Of a stretch of DNA of 64,000 nucleotides, positions 35,754-48,397 are shown piece after piece. The stretch comes from Massospora cicadina. Taxonomy: Eukaryota > Entomophthoromycota > Entomophthoromycetes > Entomophthorales > Entomophthoraceae. The stretch is from the NCBI GenBank assembly GCA_022478985.1, contig JAKSZP010002715.1, forward strand, positions 62,001-126,000, read 5' to 3'. A program made the translations under genes and the position numbers. The stretch's first letter is position 1. Each line of letters opens with the position of its first letter. The notes beneath the pieces were generated by a model. It had not been told where the DNA came from and made no database searches. It saw only the letters and a list, made by a program, of their open reading frames with translations.

Positions 35754-36867
35754 TGTTGTGATTTTTTGTCCACCTTTAAAGCTTCCTAGATTACCTTTTA
35801 AATTGCTAGGGAATAAGTCTTGCTGGAAAATAGATTGGATATTAGTTGACCCCAATTTTGGGTTAATAATGTTTGGGGATTTAGGGTAATTCGCCAAATT
35901 TGGATCTGTTGGGAATCAATCTGGGTGAATGCTTAAGATCTTGTTGGGTAGAGTTGCTGACGAAATTGGGGCATCTGGTAGTTGATCATTGATTAAACAT
36001 CAGGTGTACCAATTGGGATCAGTCAGGTTTCATCACCAACGGATTGGGAATATAAGTAGCAGTTGCAAGGAAAGTGATGCCACCTACAAATAGTGAATTA
36101 ATAAGTTAGTTTGCAACCTACCATAATAGGTAAAGAGTCCCATTACCTTAACAGATTGCTAGCCAAATATGGTTGGTCCTCTGTAATTAAATGAGAAACA
36201 TTAGGGACACGTTTACTGGCTCTTTCCATTTCAGGTCTTGAGGATGCCAATGGATGAATCCTAACCCAGTTATAAGACCATCTCCCATGAAACGTTTTAG
36301 GGAAGTTCAATGGCAAAGGTGCCGTTTCATGGCTGAGGCGCCAACCAAGGAGTTGGGCGCCAAATTTCCTATATAAATTCCTAACAAATTATATTAATAA
36401 AAAGATTCTTCCATTTGATGTAGGCTCTATTCATATTAAGTTATTATTGTAGTGGTATAAAATAATTGTGGACTCTTTTGTAATATAGATAGTAAGGATT
36501 AGGATCCTTAGAAGAGAAGCATACCTTAGACGTGAATCTCTATAGACTCAGAATGACAAGGAGAAAAGCATGAAACATCTGAATATGAGAGTGGATAAAG
36601 TTAGCTGGAACAGGGAAGAAGTCCCTATAGTTGACATCACCAGTATTTCGTGGATTATAAAAGGTCTAGCGTTGGACCATATCAGGTTTATCTATTCAAC
36701 TACAGATAATAGTCGTCATACTACTATCAAACACATATCAATTACTATCAAGCAACAAGAATCATGCACATACCAAATCTGTGCAGTTAATTGTTGGGAG
36801 CTATCAGTCAAACCAAAATTTTAACATTTGATTTTCACTAGAGTAGCCACCAGTTCTAAACTTGACA
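35754..36867 (+). mobile_element. Solo LTR related to family E, inserted in the Helitron gene
   Basis: 1114 bp, TGTTGTG...TTGACA, with perfect TSD ATATG (35749-35753 and 36868-36872). Matches the LTRs at 52.9 and 60.9 kb across much of its length (ATGTTTGGGGATTT, TGAATGCTTAAGATC, CATCAGGTGTACC). Helitron codons for Asp-Asn-Met occur on both sides because of the duplication. Frames 35703-35897 and 36570-36824 are LTR sequence. Confidence 0.87.
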
Positions 36868-37240
36868 ATATGATTAAAGACATCCTTGATAGGTTCATTA
36901 AAAAACTTTTATGATAACATCCAATTCATGCAAAATAATTTTGATTTCTCATTTATTTTAATTTTGAACATGTCTATAAATTTGTAGCAAACCTTAACTA
37001 CAATTTGGGCTACCAGATCAGGTAATAAATTATGAAATTACAAATAATGCGGACCTTCTCCATAAAAAAATAACAATATTAACTAATGAGAAAATCTTAT
37101 ACAATAAATCATTATTGCTGGCTAATATAAGGAAATATAATTTGTCATTGTTGAATGACATAATTGTAGGTATATATTATACCAACACAACAGAGTGTAA
37201 AAAGTCTAAGGGGATCAGAATAATGAATTTTCTGACCTGA

Positions 37241-38565
37241 AGCACACCCTGGAACAATGCTGGGTAAGGGAAAAATATGCCCAAGTTGGTTCTGGGGGTG
37301 CGCGTGATGGTAGCAGTAAGTTACATCTATGGCTCTCAAGTGCATTAGTTATTTTTTATATTAAAATGGGACATCACATTTACTAAGAAAATGGGGCTTT
37401 GAGCCACATTTGGTATACCATATTGCCAAATTTTTAAACACAGTTGCAGTAAAATACCTGAATGTGAGCGTAATTGAGTTATAGTTCCACAAATGATGGT
37501 GGTTTGCGCTTATTGGTTGTAGTGGGTGCAGTGGCTCTCCTAATGGGCAATGATGCCCCAATTCTTTAGATTTTAGTTTCAAGACCAGATTTTTTGTTGG
37601 TAAGAAAGGTTTTAATGTAAATTACATTCATTTTAATTTTCCATATGATCACTTAGTATATACTCTTTGTTGACCTCCTTGAAGATGTTTATAACAATAT
37701 TTTAATCTTAACTTGTATAAAGTGACTATTGACTCTTATTCCCACCTGGGAAAGCCTGGTCTCCTCCAAATCTAGGCGCCTAAGAACCCAGACACTGATT
37801 TGCACTTAATTATGGACTCCCATGGGTCCAACCAAGTTCTCAAATTTTTAAAGTATTTAGTTATTTATACAATTTTGTACACTCTGTCCTTAAGTCCATT
37901 GTGCTGGTACCTTTTGAGATGCTCTACTAATTTGTTATTAGTAACCTGGCCCTGATCATGTGGCCATGATTACATTCATAACTTTTAAGGAATGATAGAG
38001 TTTCAGATACTCTCTTGATACTATTATAGTAAAAAATGTATCAACAGAAAATTAAGGTATATTTTTAAAAGCTGCATAGAAACTAATAAAACATTTTTAC
38101 TAATCTATACTTGTTAAAGTTGATCAGAAGATGACTTAGCACATGTAATGGCTTCCTCTGGCATAGCAGCTGCTCTACTGGATGGTGGATGGATAGCACA
38201 CTCTGCACTGAGATTTCTTTAAAAGTAAATATTGTAATCACCCTGTGTGAAACAATAAAACCAACTTCCCAGACATTGGTGTTACATTTTTACAATTTGT
38301 TATATGAATAATGTACATTGGCCCATATGAAATACCTAAAATCCCTTGAAAGGACTCTGTGGGGCCTGAGAAATAATGATCAATTGATGTGATAATCTTT
38401 TTGTTCTTTTAGTGATTTTAATAAACTCTACCTGCTATACCAAAATTATCTCTAGTAGATGAACACAAATTGCTTGGAAACGCTTATATAATGGAAGATT
38501 TTTATAGAAATTTTATAAAAATAAGCATCAGAGTATGGCTTAGTATAATTGAGATGGCCACCATC
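37241..38565. other. Unassigned DNA between Helitron and LINE
   Basis: Somewhat GC-richer at 37240-37560, then AT-rich. Minus frames at 37145-37345 and 37361-37582 are not recognised. May hold the end of the Helitron or another insertion. Confidence 0.4.
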
Positions 38566-38619
38566 TTTTTTAATACTAGATAGTCCCAACCTGATGGGGG
38601 ATTCATCAATGTCTATTCA

Positions 38620-41600
38620 ATTACACCTGAGCTCCTGAGAGCTTGAGGCAAAGGAAAGGGAGGGAGAAGATGGTAATAAAGGGGGTTGGTACTCCAGAGT
38701 CTATCTGCAGTTGAGACTGAGCGGGAAGGTTTGGAGACATAGTTGTGATTTTCAGGGCAAACTTTAGTGCACCTGGAAGTTGAAAGTCATGTGCTGTAGG
38801 GTCCATAATTGTGAGTCAAAAAGCTGCATGTAGGAAGGAATTGTAGATTGTTCATAGTTCCACGGCTTAAAAAAGGACTTGGAGGTGTTTGTGGCATCAA
38901 GGTAGGGTCTTCTTAATGAACATATTTTTATAGGGTTGTTAGGCTACATATGGTTATGGAAGAGTAAATGGTCCTTGAACAGAAGGCGGTGAACCCTGGT
39001 CAGGCGAAATAGCGATGGAATGGGAGCCAATAGGCTCCAAACAATGAGGGCAGCTGCGTTGTTGAAAGTAATGTCAGTTTGAAGCCCTGGTTTGTATGAA
39101 CAATGTAGTGTCCTACATAGGTGTTGACACTTTCACAAAAAGTATTGGGTGTTAAACATCAGGCCAGAGCCTCTGGAGGTTTATGCTCGTCAAGGGAGGA
39201 GTTGAAGGAGGCGCAGGTGGATTGAAGGTCTATTATGGGGGGGTTGATGTGAGATATGACTACCTGATTATTGTTTAAAATCATGAAAAAGGAATGAGGC
39301 ATGGGCCATCTCTTCTGTATGGTAAGGTTTTGTACAACCGTGCGTCTACTAGTCTCAGGGCAAGGAAAGCTTGATTACAATATTTGGAAGAGGAGGGATT
39401 CAGGCAATGGTCAGGGAGGTTAGTAAACCACTCCCCTAAAGATGTCAGAGTTGCTCTAGTGATGCCTTGAGATGCTGAAGCAAATTGGTGGAGGGCAGGC
39501 GCTCACTGGGGCATGGGGTCACGACTCAGCAGACAACTAGCCAAAGGAGTTTCAGATAAATAAAGTTGGCATGAGAGCAGTTTTCCAAAAGCCCTAGGCT
39601 CCCTACATTGTGAGGTTGGACTAACTTTGGTAGTGCCATGGGTGGGTTGTTGGAGCCTCAGATACAACATCAAAAAAGATTGTTGATCCACGTATATATT
39701 GTTTTAAATAAAGGAGAGACATGCGCGAGAGATCATACTTTAGATAGGAGGAAAACTGGCCATCAGGGATCATCTTGGGGGCTATATTACGTCTATTATA
39801 ACTGAAAATCCTAGAGATCACTACTTCCAGGATCAAGTCTTCATTAGAACTATTGATAATACTTGTAAAAATTGAGCAAGGCCCCAAGGTGACGGGTGGT
39901 GCCACATATAGGCTCCAGACCAAATTCTGAGGGTATGTGGGTGAGTTTAGATGTACCTCCGTTGTTTTAGAGGTTTAACCTTGGCGTTAGACGCCTTGGT
40001 GTACCTCTCAAGAATTACAACAGCAAGGGTTATGTCCTCAGGGCAACCAAACGCGATGGTAGTGTCATATGCATAAGTTATAGTGCGGTAGGGCCTTACT
40101 TGGTACTATGATTCACATTAGCTTCTCCTTCAAGGAGGCCCATAGGGGGATTAAGAGTGATTTTGAAAAGGATGGGGCTCATAGGATCACCTTAGTGGAG
40201 ACCCTGATCAACAATAACTGCCACTGTTTATCTTGCTGGTTCTAGGACTCTGGCATGGAGTTGAGCATAGAGCTTAGAGATATAACTTCTTGCTGTAGAG
40301 GGAAGGTGGAAGCGGTCTAATAAGACATCTATGTATCTCCAGGCAACCTAATCATAAGCCTTCTCCATATCCAGTGGAGCCACAAAGCATTCGCCATTCA
40401 TGAGTTAGCAGTAAAGGTCACATGGAGACATTATAACTTCTCTAAACGACTTTTCAGATAAAAGTATGTTAAAGTAGCTCAGGCGTAGAGACACCCATGC
40501 TGTTATGCGTTTGTCTAGTAGCTTTGTGAACAACATGTGGTCCTCGTTAATCAAGGATATAGGGAGCCATTTGGGCAAGGTCTATAGAATGACCCTTATA
40601 AAAGATTCATAATGAACCCTAGAATCAGTGAGGGCCTTGACTTACGCTAAAAGTGAGGTGAAAAAGGTTACAGAGGAATTTGGCTGTCACCGTGGGTTCT
40701 AGAAGGTATACTTCAAAAATATGCATTCAGGACCAGGATTCTTAAGCTGCGGAAAATCTAGGAGGGTTTCTTAAACTCCAAACAGATTATTGGAGCCAGA
40801 AGAGCTCCATCTGCCCGTGGGTCAGTAGGAGGCGTGGAAGCGCATTATATGAAGTATTAGATATCTGACAGTTCAACTTGGGAAGCATGTAACAGGTTGG
40901 TGTAGAAGAGGTGCAGTTCCTGCATGATGACTTTTTTCCAGTGAAGAAGTTGTGCCAGCCTTCAGTGTTGTGATTTCCTGATCTGTAGATCTGGCTTTTT
41001 GCTTCTGAAATAAGAAGTGTGTAGGTCTATACCACTGGGAATAATAGCGGGAAGATGTAAAGTTGGCTGCCCGCTCTTTCTGCAGTGCAAATCCTAAGCT
41101 GAAGGGGTTCTTGAGCAGCTTCCTAGTCATTCAGCCAGCTGGGAGAGAGAGAAAGTTTGCAATTAGTTCCAGGTATCTAATTCTAGCTTCAGCTTTTTAT
41201 TTTGAATCTGGTGCAAGCCACGGTCATCTAGGCTTTACCACAGATATAAGCCACCTGGTTGATTTCCGCTTTGGTCACTTCTCAACTTGCGCTGTGGTTG
41301 CTCAGTTGGAATGGTGGGGAGGGAAGTTTGTCATGTATGGTTGTAGACAATTTCTTCATGGCAAAGGGTTGTATAGAAGAGCCAGGGCAACTCTTGGACA
41401 GAACCTGCACGATGGTCTCAGCGTGGTGGCAAGGACAACAGTGAGTAATCTATGATCACTTAGATGATTGTCTCAGGCCATCAGATATGAGAGACGGACA
41501 ACCAGTTGAGAGCCTATTAGTTCAAAATCAATACATAGTGCATATTAGAATTTCCCTCCGTTATACTGGATCCTTGTCATACAACCAAGGTCAGAAGCAG

Positions 41601-42180
41601 AGTGTAGCAGTGAAACTGTCAATCCACTATTGAAAAGAAAGTCCTGGAGTTCGTTGTATTCAGGGCTTTCATTTGTTGCAGTGGGTAAGAGTCACAAACG
41701 TGGCTTATGATAGTGTTAAAATCTTCCATTAGGATTGTATTTTGCGGGGGATTTGTGTTTTCTAGCTTCTCTAGAAGCTTGTTCATGCCAACAACTGAAT
41801 TTGGAAAGTATATACTAGCAAAAAAGAACGAGAAGTCAGGAGCTGTGAGCTTGAATAGTATAGGATGGCCACTTAGGTGTTGCAAGAAGGCATAGGTTTT
41901 GATCTGGAAATTTAGAAATTATAAGGGCGACATGTTAATTACAAAATGAGTTGCTTTAAACTAATCATTCCATGGATTTTTTTCATTGGGGTGAAGCTGA
42001 GGCTCCTGGACAGTAGCAATATAAATCTGCGCCGACATGAAGTTTTGGAGGAGGCAGGCTCTCCGCCTAAAATCCTGCAAACCATTTGAGCTTATGGATT
42101 TTAGGGTTTGGATACTTCCATGAGGACTCATAACTGCTCCCTCCACATCCTGGGGGGTGACAACAACAAATCTGCAGCTG
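38620..42180 (-). pseudogene. LINE ORF2: endonuclease and reverse transcriptase
   Basis: The EEP endonuclease starts near 42130 (SISSNGLQDFRRRACLLQNF) and includes ATVQEPQL (usually QET) and NTILMEDFNTII (41,730; usually GDFN). RT blocks lie at 40200-40100 (GDPMSPILFKITLNPP) and 40075-40064, where the active site is YAYD instead of YADD, followed by TTIAFGCPEDITLAVV. The C-terminal part (39900-38620) has scattered readable pieces such as FRLTRVHRLLFKDHLLFHN. Stops and frameshifts throughout. Plus-strand frames at 41063-41455 and 41707-41895 are shadows. Confidence 0.83.
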
Positions 42181-44560
42181 GAAGGCGGCTAGTTTTTGAT
42201 TCCTTTATCTTAACTATTTTTTCTATGAGGTAAGTGGAGCGCTATAATGGTTGAAGAGTGGCCAGGGAGGGGGAGAATCCTGAGAACCAGTCAATGATGC
42301 TCCCCCTCTACGTTGCATGGGAGATTTCTTACTTTTTTCAATGGTGACCTCGGAATTAACCCCATTTGTTGAATCTGATTATTTACTCTTATCCTACAAC
42401 ACTGCAAAGGAGCTCCGCGAGATGAGGTGATGTAGGGGGAGTAGGGCTCTTTAAGTTTTTGCATTTACACGGGTTATTGATTGCCAATCATTATTGGTGT
42501 TCTGAGCTTCTTTAGAATTTCCTTTTTGGTGCAAGATAGTGCTAGTGGAGACTGAGGAGGTTCTTTGGAGTGCTGGGGAAGTGGCTGACAATGGTTGCCT
42601 TGTGAAGGATGCCATACATTTGGCAGGAATGGTAGTTGAATACAAAATAATGAAGGATGTGTCCACATGGAGAGGGGCTTGAGTACCAAAAATGTCTGAA
42701 CTACTGTTAGCACTGCATTATTAAGTGCACAATAAATGGCAATTGGGGTAAGACCCTGAACTAGAACCCATTGTGTGGATTGTGGAATTGCTGCTGCAGC
42801 CACATGAGAAAGTTTTTTTTTGGTCAAAGCCCCAGGATGGTGGCTGAGAGGGCTTATTTCGAGCCATACAGCCAAAATACAGTTGTCTAAGGGCGTTACA
42901 CCATGAACAACGGGGGGCGCTTAGTCAGAGTCAACAAAATGTTTTTGGGCTTGTACAAACAACTGCTCTAAGAGGAATTACTTTCTTATTATGGACCAAA
43001 GTGGGGGAGAGGATAAATATGGTTTTGGCAGGTGACTCTTTGAGTGGGAGCAAATGAAAGAGGAACACTAAAGTCTACTGAGGATATAGACCCAACTTTA
43101 TTAAACCATGATGGAGCGCCAGTTTATGTGATTTATGATCAATAGTCATTGGGAAGTTGGAAAACGTAACCCATGAGAATTTCTCCAGATGATAAGATAT
43201 GTAAGAGATACAGAGATACTAACGCAGAGTAAGAACCTATAGGGTGGCAGCATAGTCAACAAAAGTAAAATTAATAAATTCTACATTAATTTAGTGTACC
43301 TCCACTGAAACATTAATATAGGCGTTAATTAAGAATGCCTCTGCAATTTCCGCAAAGTATGTGAAGTAATTCTCTCTGCGTATTATTCAACAGAATCATG
43401 CCCATAGTAAAGACAAATTGCATGGGAGAGGGTTGAATGAGATAGAGTTTTTTGCGCTCAAGTTTCTGCCCATCTCTTTTGAACATCAGCAATAAATGCC
43501 ACTTCATGGGGACCAGTCTTATGTTCTACTGGTGCTGAGGTTTTTGAAAAGCCTCAGTGGCCCTCTTTGCACGCTTATCCTTTCTTTGATCTTAAATTGC
43601 AGGTAAAATTTGAGTAATTGGTGAGGGCAAGCATGTGGGGTTAAACGTTTTTCTATAGCATTTCAGTGTTTCTGGTGCTTCCTGTCGCTGAGGCGGTTGG
43701 TTGAGCATCACCAGGCTAATTTGACCAATTTAGGTAGGAATTAGCTTCAGTAATTATGGGAAAGAACAAATTTATCAAATCCTAAATTATGCTTCCTAAA
43801 AAGTGTTTTTATTTTGGGCGGAACTTTATATTTTATATCCTCCACGTGATTGATACATCAGTAATTTATATCATGAGATGAGTGAATGCTGACTTGATAA
43901 GTGCCTTTTGAGGAGTTTAAACGTTATAAATGAGACTGAAACAGGTTCTAAGCACTAAATCCTATTCTATAGTTTCCTCATTAAGAAAATTAAGATGGTC
44001 AATTTAGTGATCTGTGAACCAGATTAGTCAGCTGATCCAACATTATGAGTGATGTTTGGATGATTAGACTATAGGGAATCGCCTTTCATGATGAGACCCA
44101 AAAATTCAATATTGGCTATAGAAGGGGGGCCAAAACAAACTCTCAACTAATGAGGATAGTCCTGAATGGGCTGAGGTGCAGCTAATAAATATGACTCAAA
44201 TAAAACTGCATGGGAAATGTTCTCCGTGGTAGGAGGGGGCCTGGCAGGTTGTTGGGATGTAGTGCGCACTGAGCTGGTGGTTGTTCAGGTTCCAGAGATG
44301 TGATCTGGTGAGCTGACATTTAGTTGAGTGACTACGTATTCAGGTGTGAATGGTTTTGAATCTGCTGACTAAGAGCGGATGACTCTGATTGACACTAAGG
44401 CTGGCAATCAAGGAATAATATGCTTAGTGGATTTTTTGGTTGTTATGTCTGGTCAGAAAGTAATTTGCAGGCTTCCTTGACATGATGCTATTAGTTTTCT
44501 AAAATCTCTGGTGAAGCTAAATTTTAAGGTTGAATGGATATTCAAAAAGTAATATCTGGT
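42181..44560 (-). pseudogene. LINE ORF1 remnant
   Basis: Protein-like minus frames, e.g. 42875-42474 (133 codons) and, further 5', FGPPSIANIEFLGLIMKGD near 44130-44080. The position upstream of the endonuclease suits the nucleic-acid-binding ORF1 protein. No CCHC motif or RRM was recognised, so this is a positional call. Confidence 0.5.
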
Positions 44561-47500
44561 AGAAAGAGATTTAGTCCTATTATAAACAAACCATAAATAG
44601 ACTATCATGCACTACCCAAGAGACTTATTTGAATTAGCAACAAATATTCCTGCTAAGAAGATTGCTGAATCTTATCAAGGATAATTATTTTGTCTTCTTT
44701 GAATGACCAACTATAAACAAATAATACCTAGATTTTATTAATATAAATTAATTAGCAGAAATAAACCCTTAGCGCCTTAGATATGCCTAAAAAACTTTAG
44801 AATCTAATGATTATTCTACAATATGGATAAAGCTTAACTAAGGCACCTAGCCATCAAGACCTTGAGGAAACAGGATGATATATTGGAATTACTTTTGTTT
44901 TATATGTTAAAATTCTTCTGTCACTCTGCTGATCCAAAAAGGATCCCATTGCTGCATCTAAGAAATTTTAATTTATCAAGGAGAAATAAAGGTGTCTGTT
45001 GCAAACAACTGATTATTTTAATTTAACATAATGAACATCTGCTTATTTCTTTTGTTTATGTGTTTTCAGTAAAAAATGTAACAGTAAAGGATGGTGAGCC
45101 TGCCAGTTTAAGTATACTCTGTAATATATTGTAGAGTTACCATCCAGTGAAAAGCCCTCTGAGCTTGACTCAACATTCTAGGCTTTTTGTTAAAGACACT
45201 TAACAGCTGGATAAAATATTAAAGGTTGCCAATTACACTCTAGCTTTCTGAAACAACTTCTAAATAGCATACTATAATTTCACGTTTATTTTAGTTCATG
45301 ATGTTTAGTCAAGTGTAAAAAATGATGCTCTTGGTCAGGCAAACCATCCAAATAATTATTTATATAATTATTTATAATTTAACAAATATATAGACAAAGG
45401 AATTAATAATTCTATGTCAAGTCAATGTTTATCTATAGAATTAATTTGCTATGGAGTACCTTGCCCCCTCGCCTACATTATTATGTAGTTGCCAATCGAA
45501 ATCAAATTAATATTGTTTACCTTGTCTTGGCGCCTATGATTAATAAATTCAATGTTCATGTTCTAAATGCTCTAAACCTATGCCAGTGCAACAATCAATT
45601 CCCTGTTTATCAAGTACCTCACCTCATGGTCCTATTTTTTTATCATCTTTTAAAATTATATATTACTAAAAATGCTGTCCCTGCACCAGCGTAAACTAGT
45701 TGTTAATAGGGTTGTCATTAACCACACATCCATTTTCCAGTGTCTTAGTTTTATTGTCTGAGTTCTAGTATTATGCTGATTCCCTAGATTTAGGAATTCA
45801 TCTCCTTATGCTAATTTGAAAAAAATGCTTTTTTTGAAAAATTAAAGTGCTGTTTAGTTGCATAAATGTGAACCCTGGGTGTGAGGGAGCATAACTAGGG
45901 GTTATAACCTTTTGTAACGAGATCTTGCTTTATTGTAGACTGCAAAAACCTATACTTATAGATATTATAACTTGCCACCTGGTAGCTACTGTGATTATTC
46001 AATACTACAGTGTGCTTATTTTATTTCTAAAAACCTTATTGTGACATTTTGAGATTTATTCTTTTTTTCATGTATCTGTCTTTATACAAATTGCCTGTTA
46101 TTTAGTGCAAACTTATCATGCAAGCTGCAATTGATGCCAAAGCGTTACTTATTAACATATCTACTTCTTTTTATAAATATCACTTTGTAATATTCACATT
46201 TTAATCTATTTTATAAATTATACTTAAATACGCTTTTTTAAATAGCTTTACAAAAAAACTGTGAAAAATCAATCACGTTTATATATAAAAGTAGTGATTG
46301 TCATACCAAACTAAATGAATAAAAGCGTTGTTCATAGAGTTAATGTTTTACAGAGGCTGAGAACTTATCAGACACCACTTCACTTAAAAGGAATGAAGCG
46401 CCTACTAAAAACTTTAGTTTCCCTTTGCTTGTTAAATTATAGTTATCAAAAGGTCAATAAAAAGTATTAAGAGAAAATTGAAATAAGTACCAGTCTACTC
46501 ACTTATATGATAGTTTAATTATATCTTCTGATGGCACTTAGTTCTTATCAAGTTAAAGGTTGCTAACCTTATAGTTAAAGTGCTACTACATTTATATAGA
46601 TATATATAATAAGAACTTTGCACCTTTAGGTAAACTACACTCTTTTACAACACTTTATAAAGTTAAGTTTTATAATTTATCCATGTCTTTTACTATAGAA
46701 TTGTATATCCTTATGAATTTTGTAACCCTATTTCTAGGACCATTTTAACTTAAAACGCTTAGGATATAGTGCAAATGCAACTGGCTGGGAATTTTTGCAA
46801 TGGACATATATCTTTCCACCCCATAAATGGCTTTCTACTTAACATATTTCAGAGTAGATTGTATCTATGACAAAAACAACGGTGGCCAGGAAGTTTCTTA
46901 TATATATTTTCAGGTATAAGTTAATCCTTGTTCCAAATAATTAGTTTTTTCTTTTTTACATATTAATGAGGCTAGCGATTCAGGAGACAAATATTACTAA
47001 AATTAATGAACTAAACATCAACATGAAACCTGAACAGGCTTAACTCCATAAGAGCATTTTTCACCTCCAGATCAGGACTCAATTTGGCAAGTAAGCCTTC
47101 TTGATTTAGGCGTAAAGAATGGATAACCTACTAATCAATAGGAATCTTTAGTTGAAACCTGAAAATGTGTAAAGGGTGATATTTAAACTCAAAAGCGTCA
47201 TGTTGGCAGTCATACACCCTACTGACTATGACATCCACCCCTGACCTTCTCTTATTTCTAATCTTAAATTATGCTATTTAACCTCTTCTCTGTACTTAAC
47301 TAATTAAAGGTTGTTTTGTAAAATATTTTATTTATTCACCTTTACAGATTTTCTACATTCATATGCATCTATGAACTACATATGAGTCAGTAATATCTAT
47401 CTTTTGAACTTGACATTTTCTATAATATGCACTATGACATATGATATAAAGTAATTTATATCACACCTACATATATGATGCCATAACTGCCACAATGTAA

Positions 47501-48378
47501 AAGTGTAACAAAACTATGTAAGCTTAAAACTTTATAATGTCTCTATCTGCACAAACTAATTAGTTTTAGATAGAGCTAGTTAGCATATTAATATGTTAGT
47601 CACTATTTATCTTATATCTAAGTTTATTTCCTATATCAGATAATTAAAGTCTTTTCTTCAAGAATCAATTCTAAAGAAAAGTATCTCAGCATGTTCCCAA
47701 CCCAAGTTTAGGGGAAACCATACTTAATGAACCTCAAGATTAACCAAAAAAAGCAACCTAATCCACGTTTTAACCTTAAGGATCTACCTATACAAAGAAT
47801 ATGTAAGAACTCTTGTTGTTAGATATTAAAGGACATTTGTCCAGAAGATAAATATATTAGTATCTATCAAAAAGTAAATCATGAGCTATTTATAAAAAAG
47901 AGTAAAAGTGCTTGTCATAAATAGATTAAAACTACAAAATAATCAAACCTGCAATCTATTTGAAGGATCAACACATACTGTTATTCGCCCTTTCCAATTT
48001 AGTGATATCTGGTTAACAGCAAATGAGAAGAAGACATAAGAGTCAATTTAGTTTAGGAGCATGATGATGCTGAGCCAATTCCTCTCAGAAATTCGGCATC
48101 ACCTGAAAAGAAAATCAATTATTACTAATTTAAGGAAAAGTACATTGTGCTACTCAAAGTAAAAGGGCCTTAGGAAATTAATAATTGTAAACATACAAAA
48201 ACAAATGCAAAGATCTCTAAGTATTTAGTCACCATTTAACAAAGCACAATATTTTGTAACAGCAGCATGTTATAGATCAACCTAGGGATATTCATCACAT
48301 AACTAAAATAAACTATAATTAGTAGCAAATTTATACACAATTTAATGTTTTAATGCGCAAATAATTTTCTTATTAAAA
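44561..48378. other. AT-rich DNA, nothing recognised
   Basis: 3.8 kb without a frame I can support. The 89-codon plus frame at 45425-45694 has no recognisable motif and sits in AT-rich DNA. Confidence 0.45.
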
Positions 48379-48397
48379 CTGCACTATCAATACTTTC

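Larger units (their letters stand above)
31795..37240 (+). mobile_element. Decayed autonomous Helitron
   Basis: A Helitron-type head at 31795 (TCTAATATAAATAAAAG, then a GTATGT run and GCTAAATTTGGCACATAA) precedes a long, stop-riddled plus-strand Helitron protein relic (32650-37240). It is interrupted by SINE copies at 32.25 and 34.64 kb and by a solo LTR (35754-36867). No CTRR 3' end was located. No single open frame exceeds about 60 codons, so it is invisible to simple ORF calling. Confidence 0.8.
32650..37240 (+). pseudogene. Helitron Rep-helicase protein relic
   Basis: Successive fragments align with known Helitron proteins. About 32680-33030: degenerate ~22-residue repeats (STFYEAEFEHQRQ, KFWAVELELQCQHH, DSILWEDEF). 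33680: GDFLQHIEQ and GEDRYF-like text (Helitron_like_N). 34121: YGRHDLFVTFIYDPTYL. 34375: NQIDDAIYIDFPNSDID. 34960-35110: DNKWIVPYSFLLSKMFQ and AHINVEYCN. 35240-35300: ENGKVYNLQEKMYNQLL. 35480-35650: RLVYTIHPDITKFL and KMGLLEDDKHG. After the solo LTR: DNMIKDILDRF, and at 36960 ANLNYNLG. The helicase core was not recognised. The HUH His pair appears lost. The minus frame 35465-35713 is its shadow. Confidence 0.82.
38566..44560 (-). mobile_element. LINE (non-LTR retrotransposon), decayed
   Basis: Minus-strand order is ORF1 remnant, endonuclease, reverse transcriptase, C-terminal region, 3' tail. The 3' end has TCCCCCATCAGGTTGGG, then CTAGTATTAAAAAA (38582-38566), running into an A tail. The 5' limit near 44.56 kb is approximate, and I could not find a target-site duplication. 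Endonuclease type suggests an L1/Tad/I-like clade. Confidence 0.82.

Noticed and set aside
36827..36850. PBS-like text after TTTTAACA, suggesting an LTR end at 36826 and an internal region
   Set aside because: The perfect ATATG duplication and the resuming Helitron frame put the end at 36867; the resemblance is chance.
45425..45694. 89-codon plus-strand frame in AT-rich DNA
   Set aside because: No motif, no neighbour context, and composition as expected by chance.
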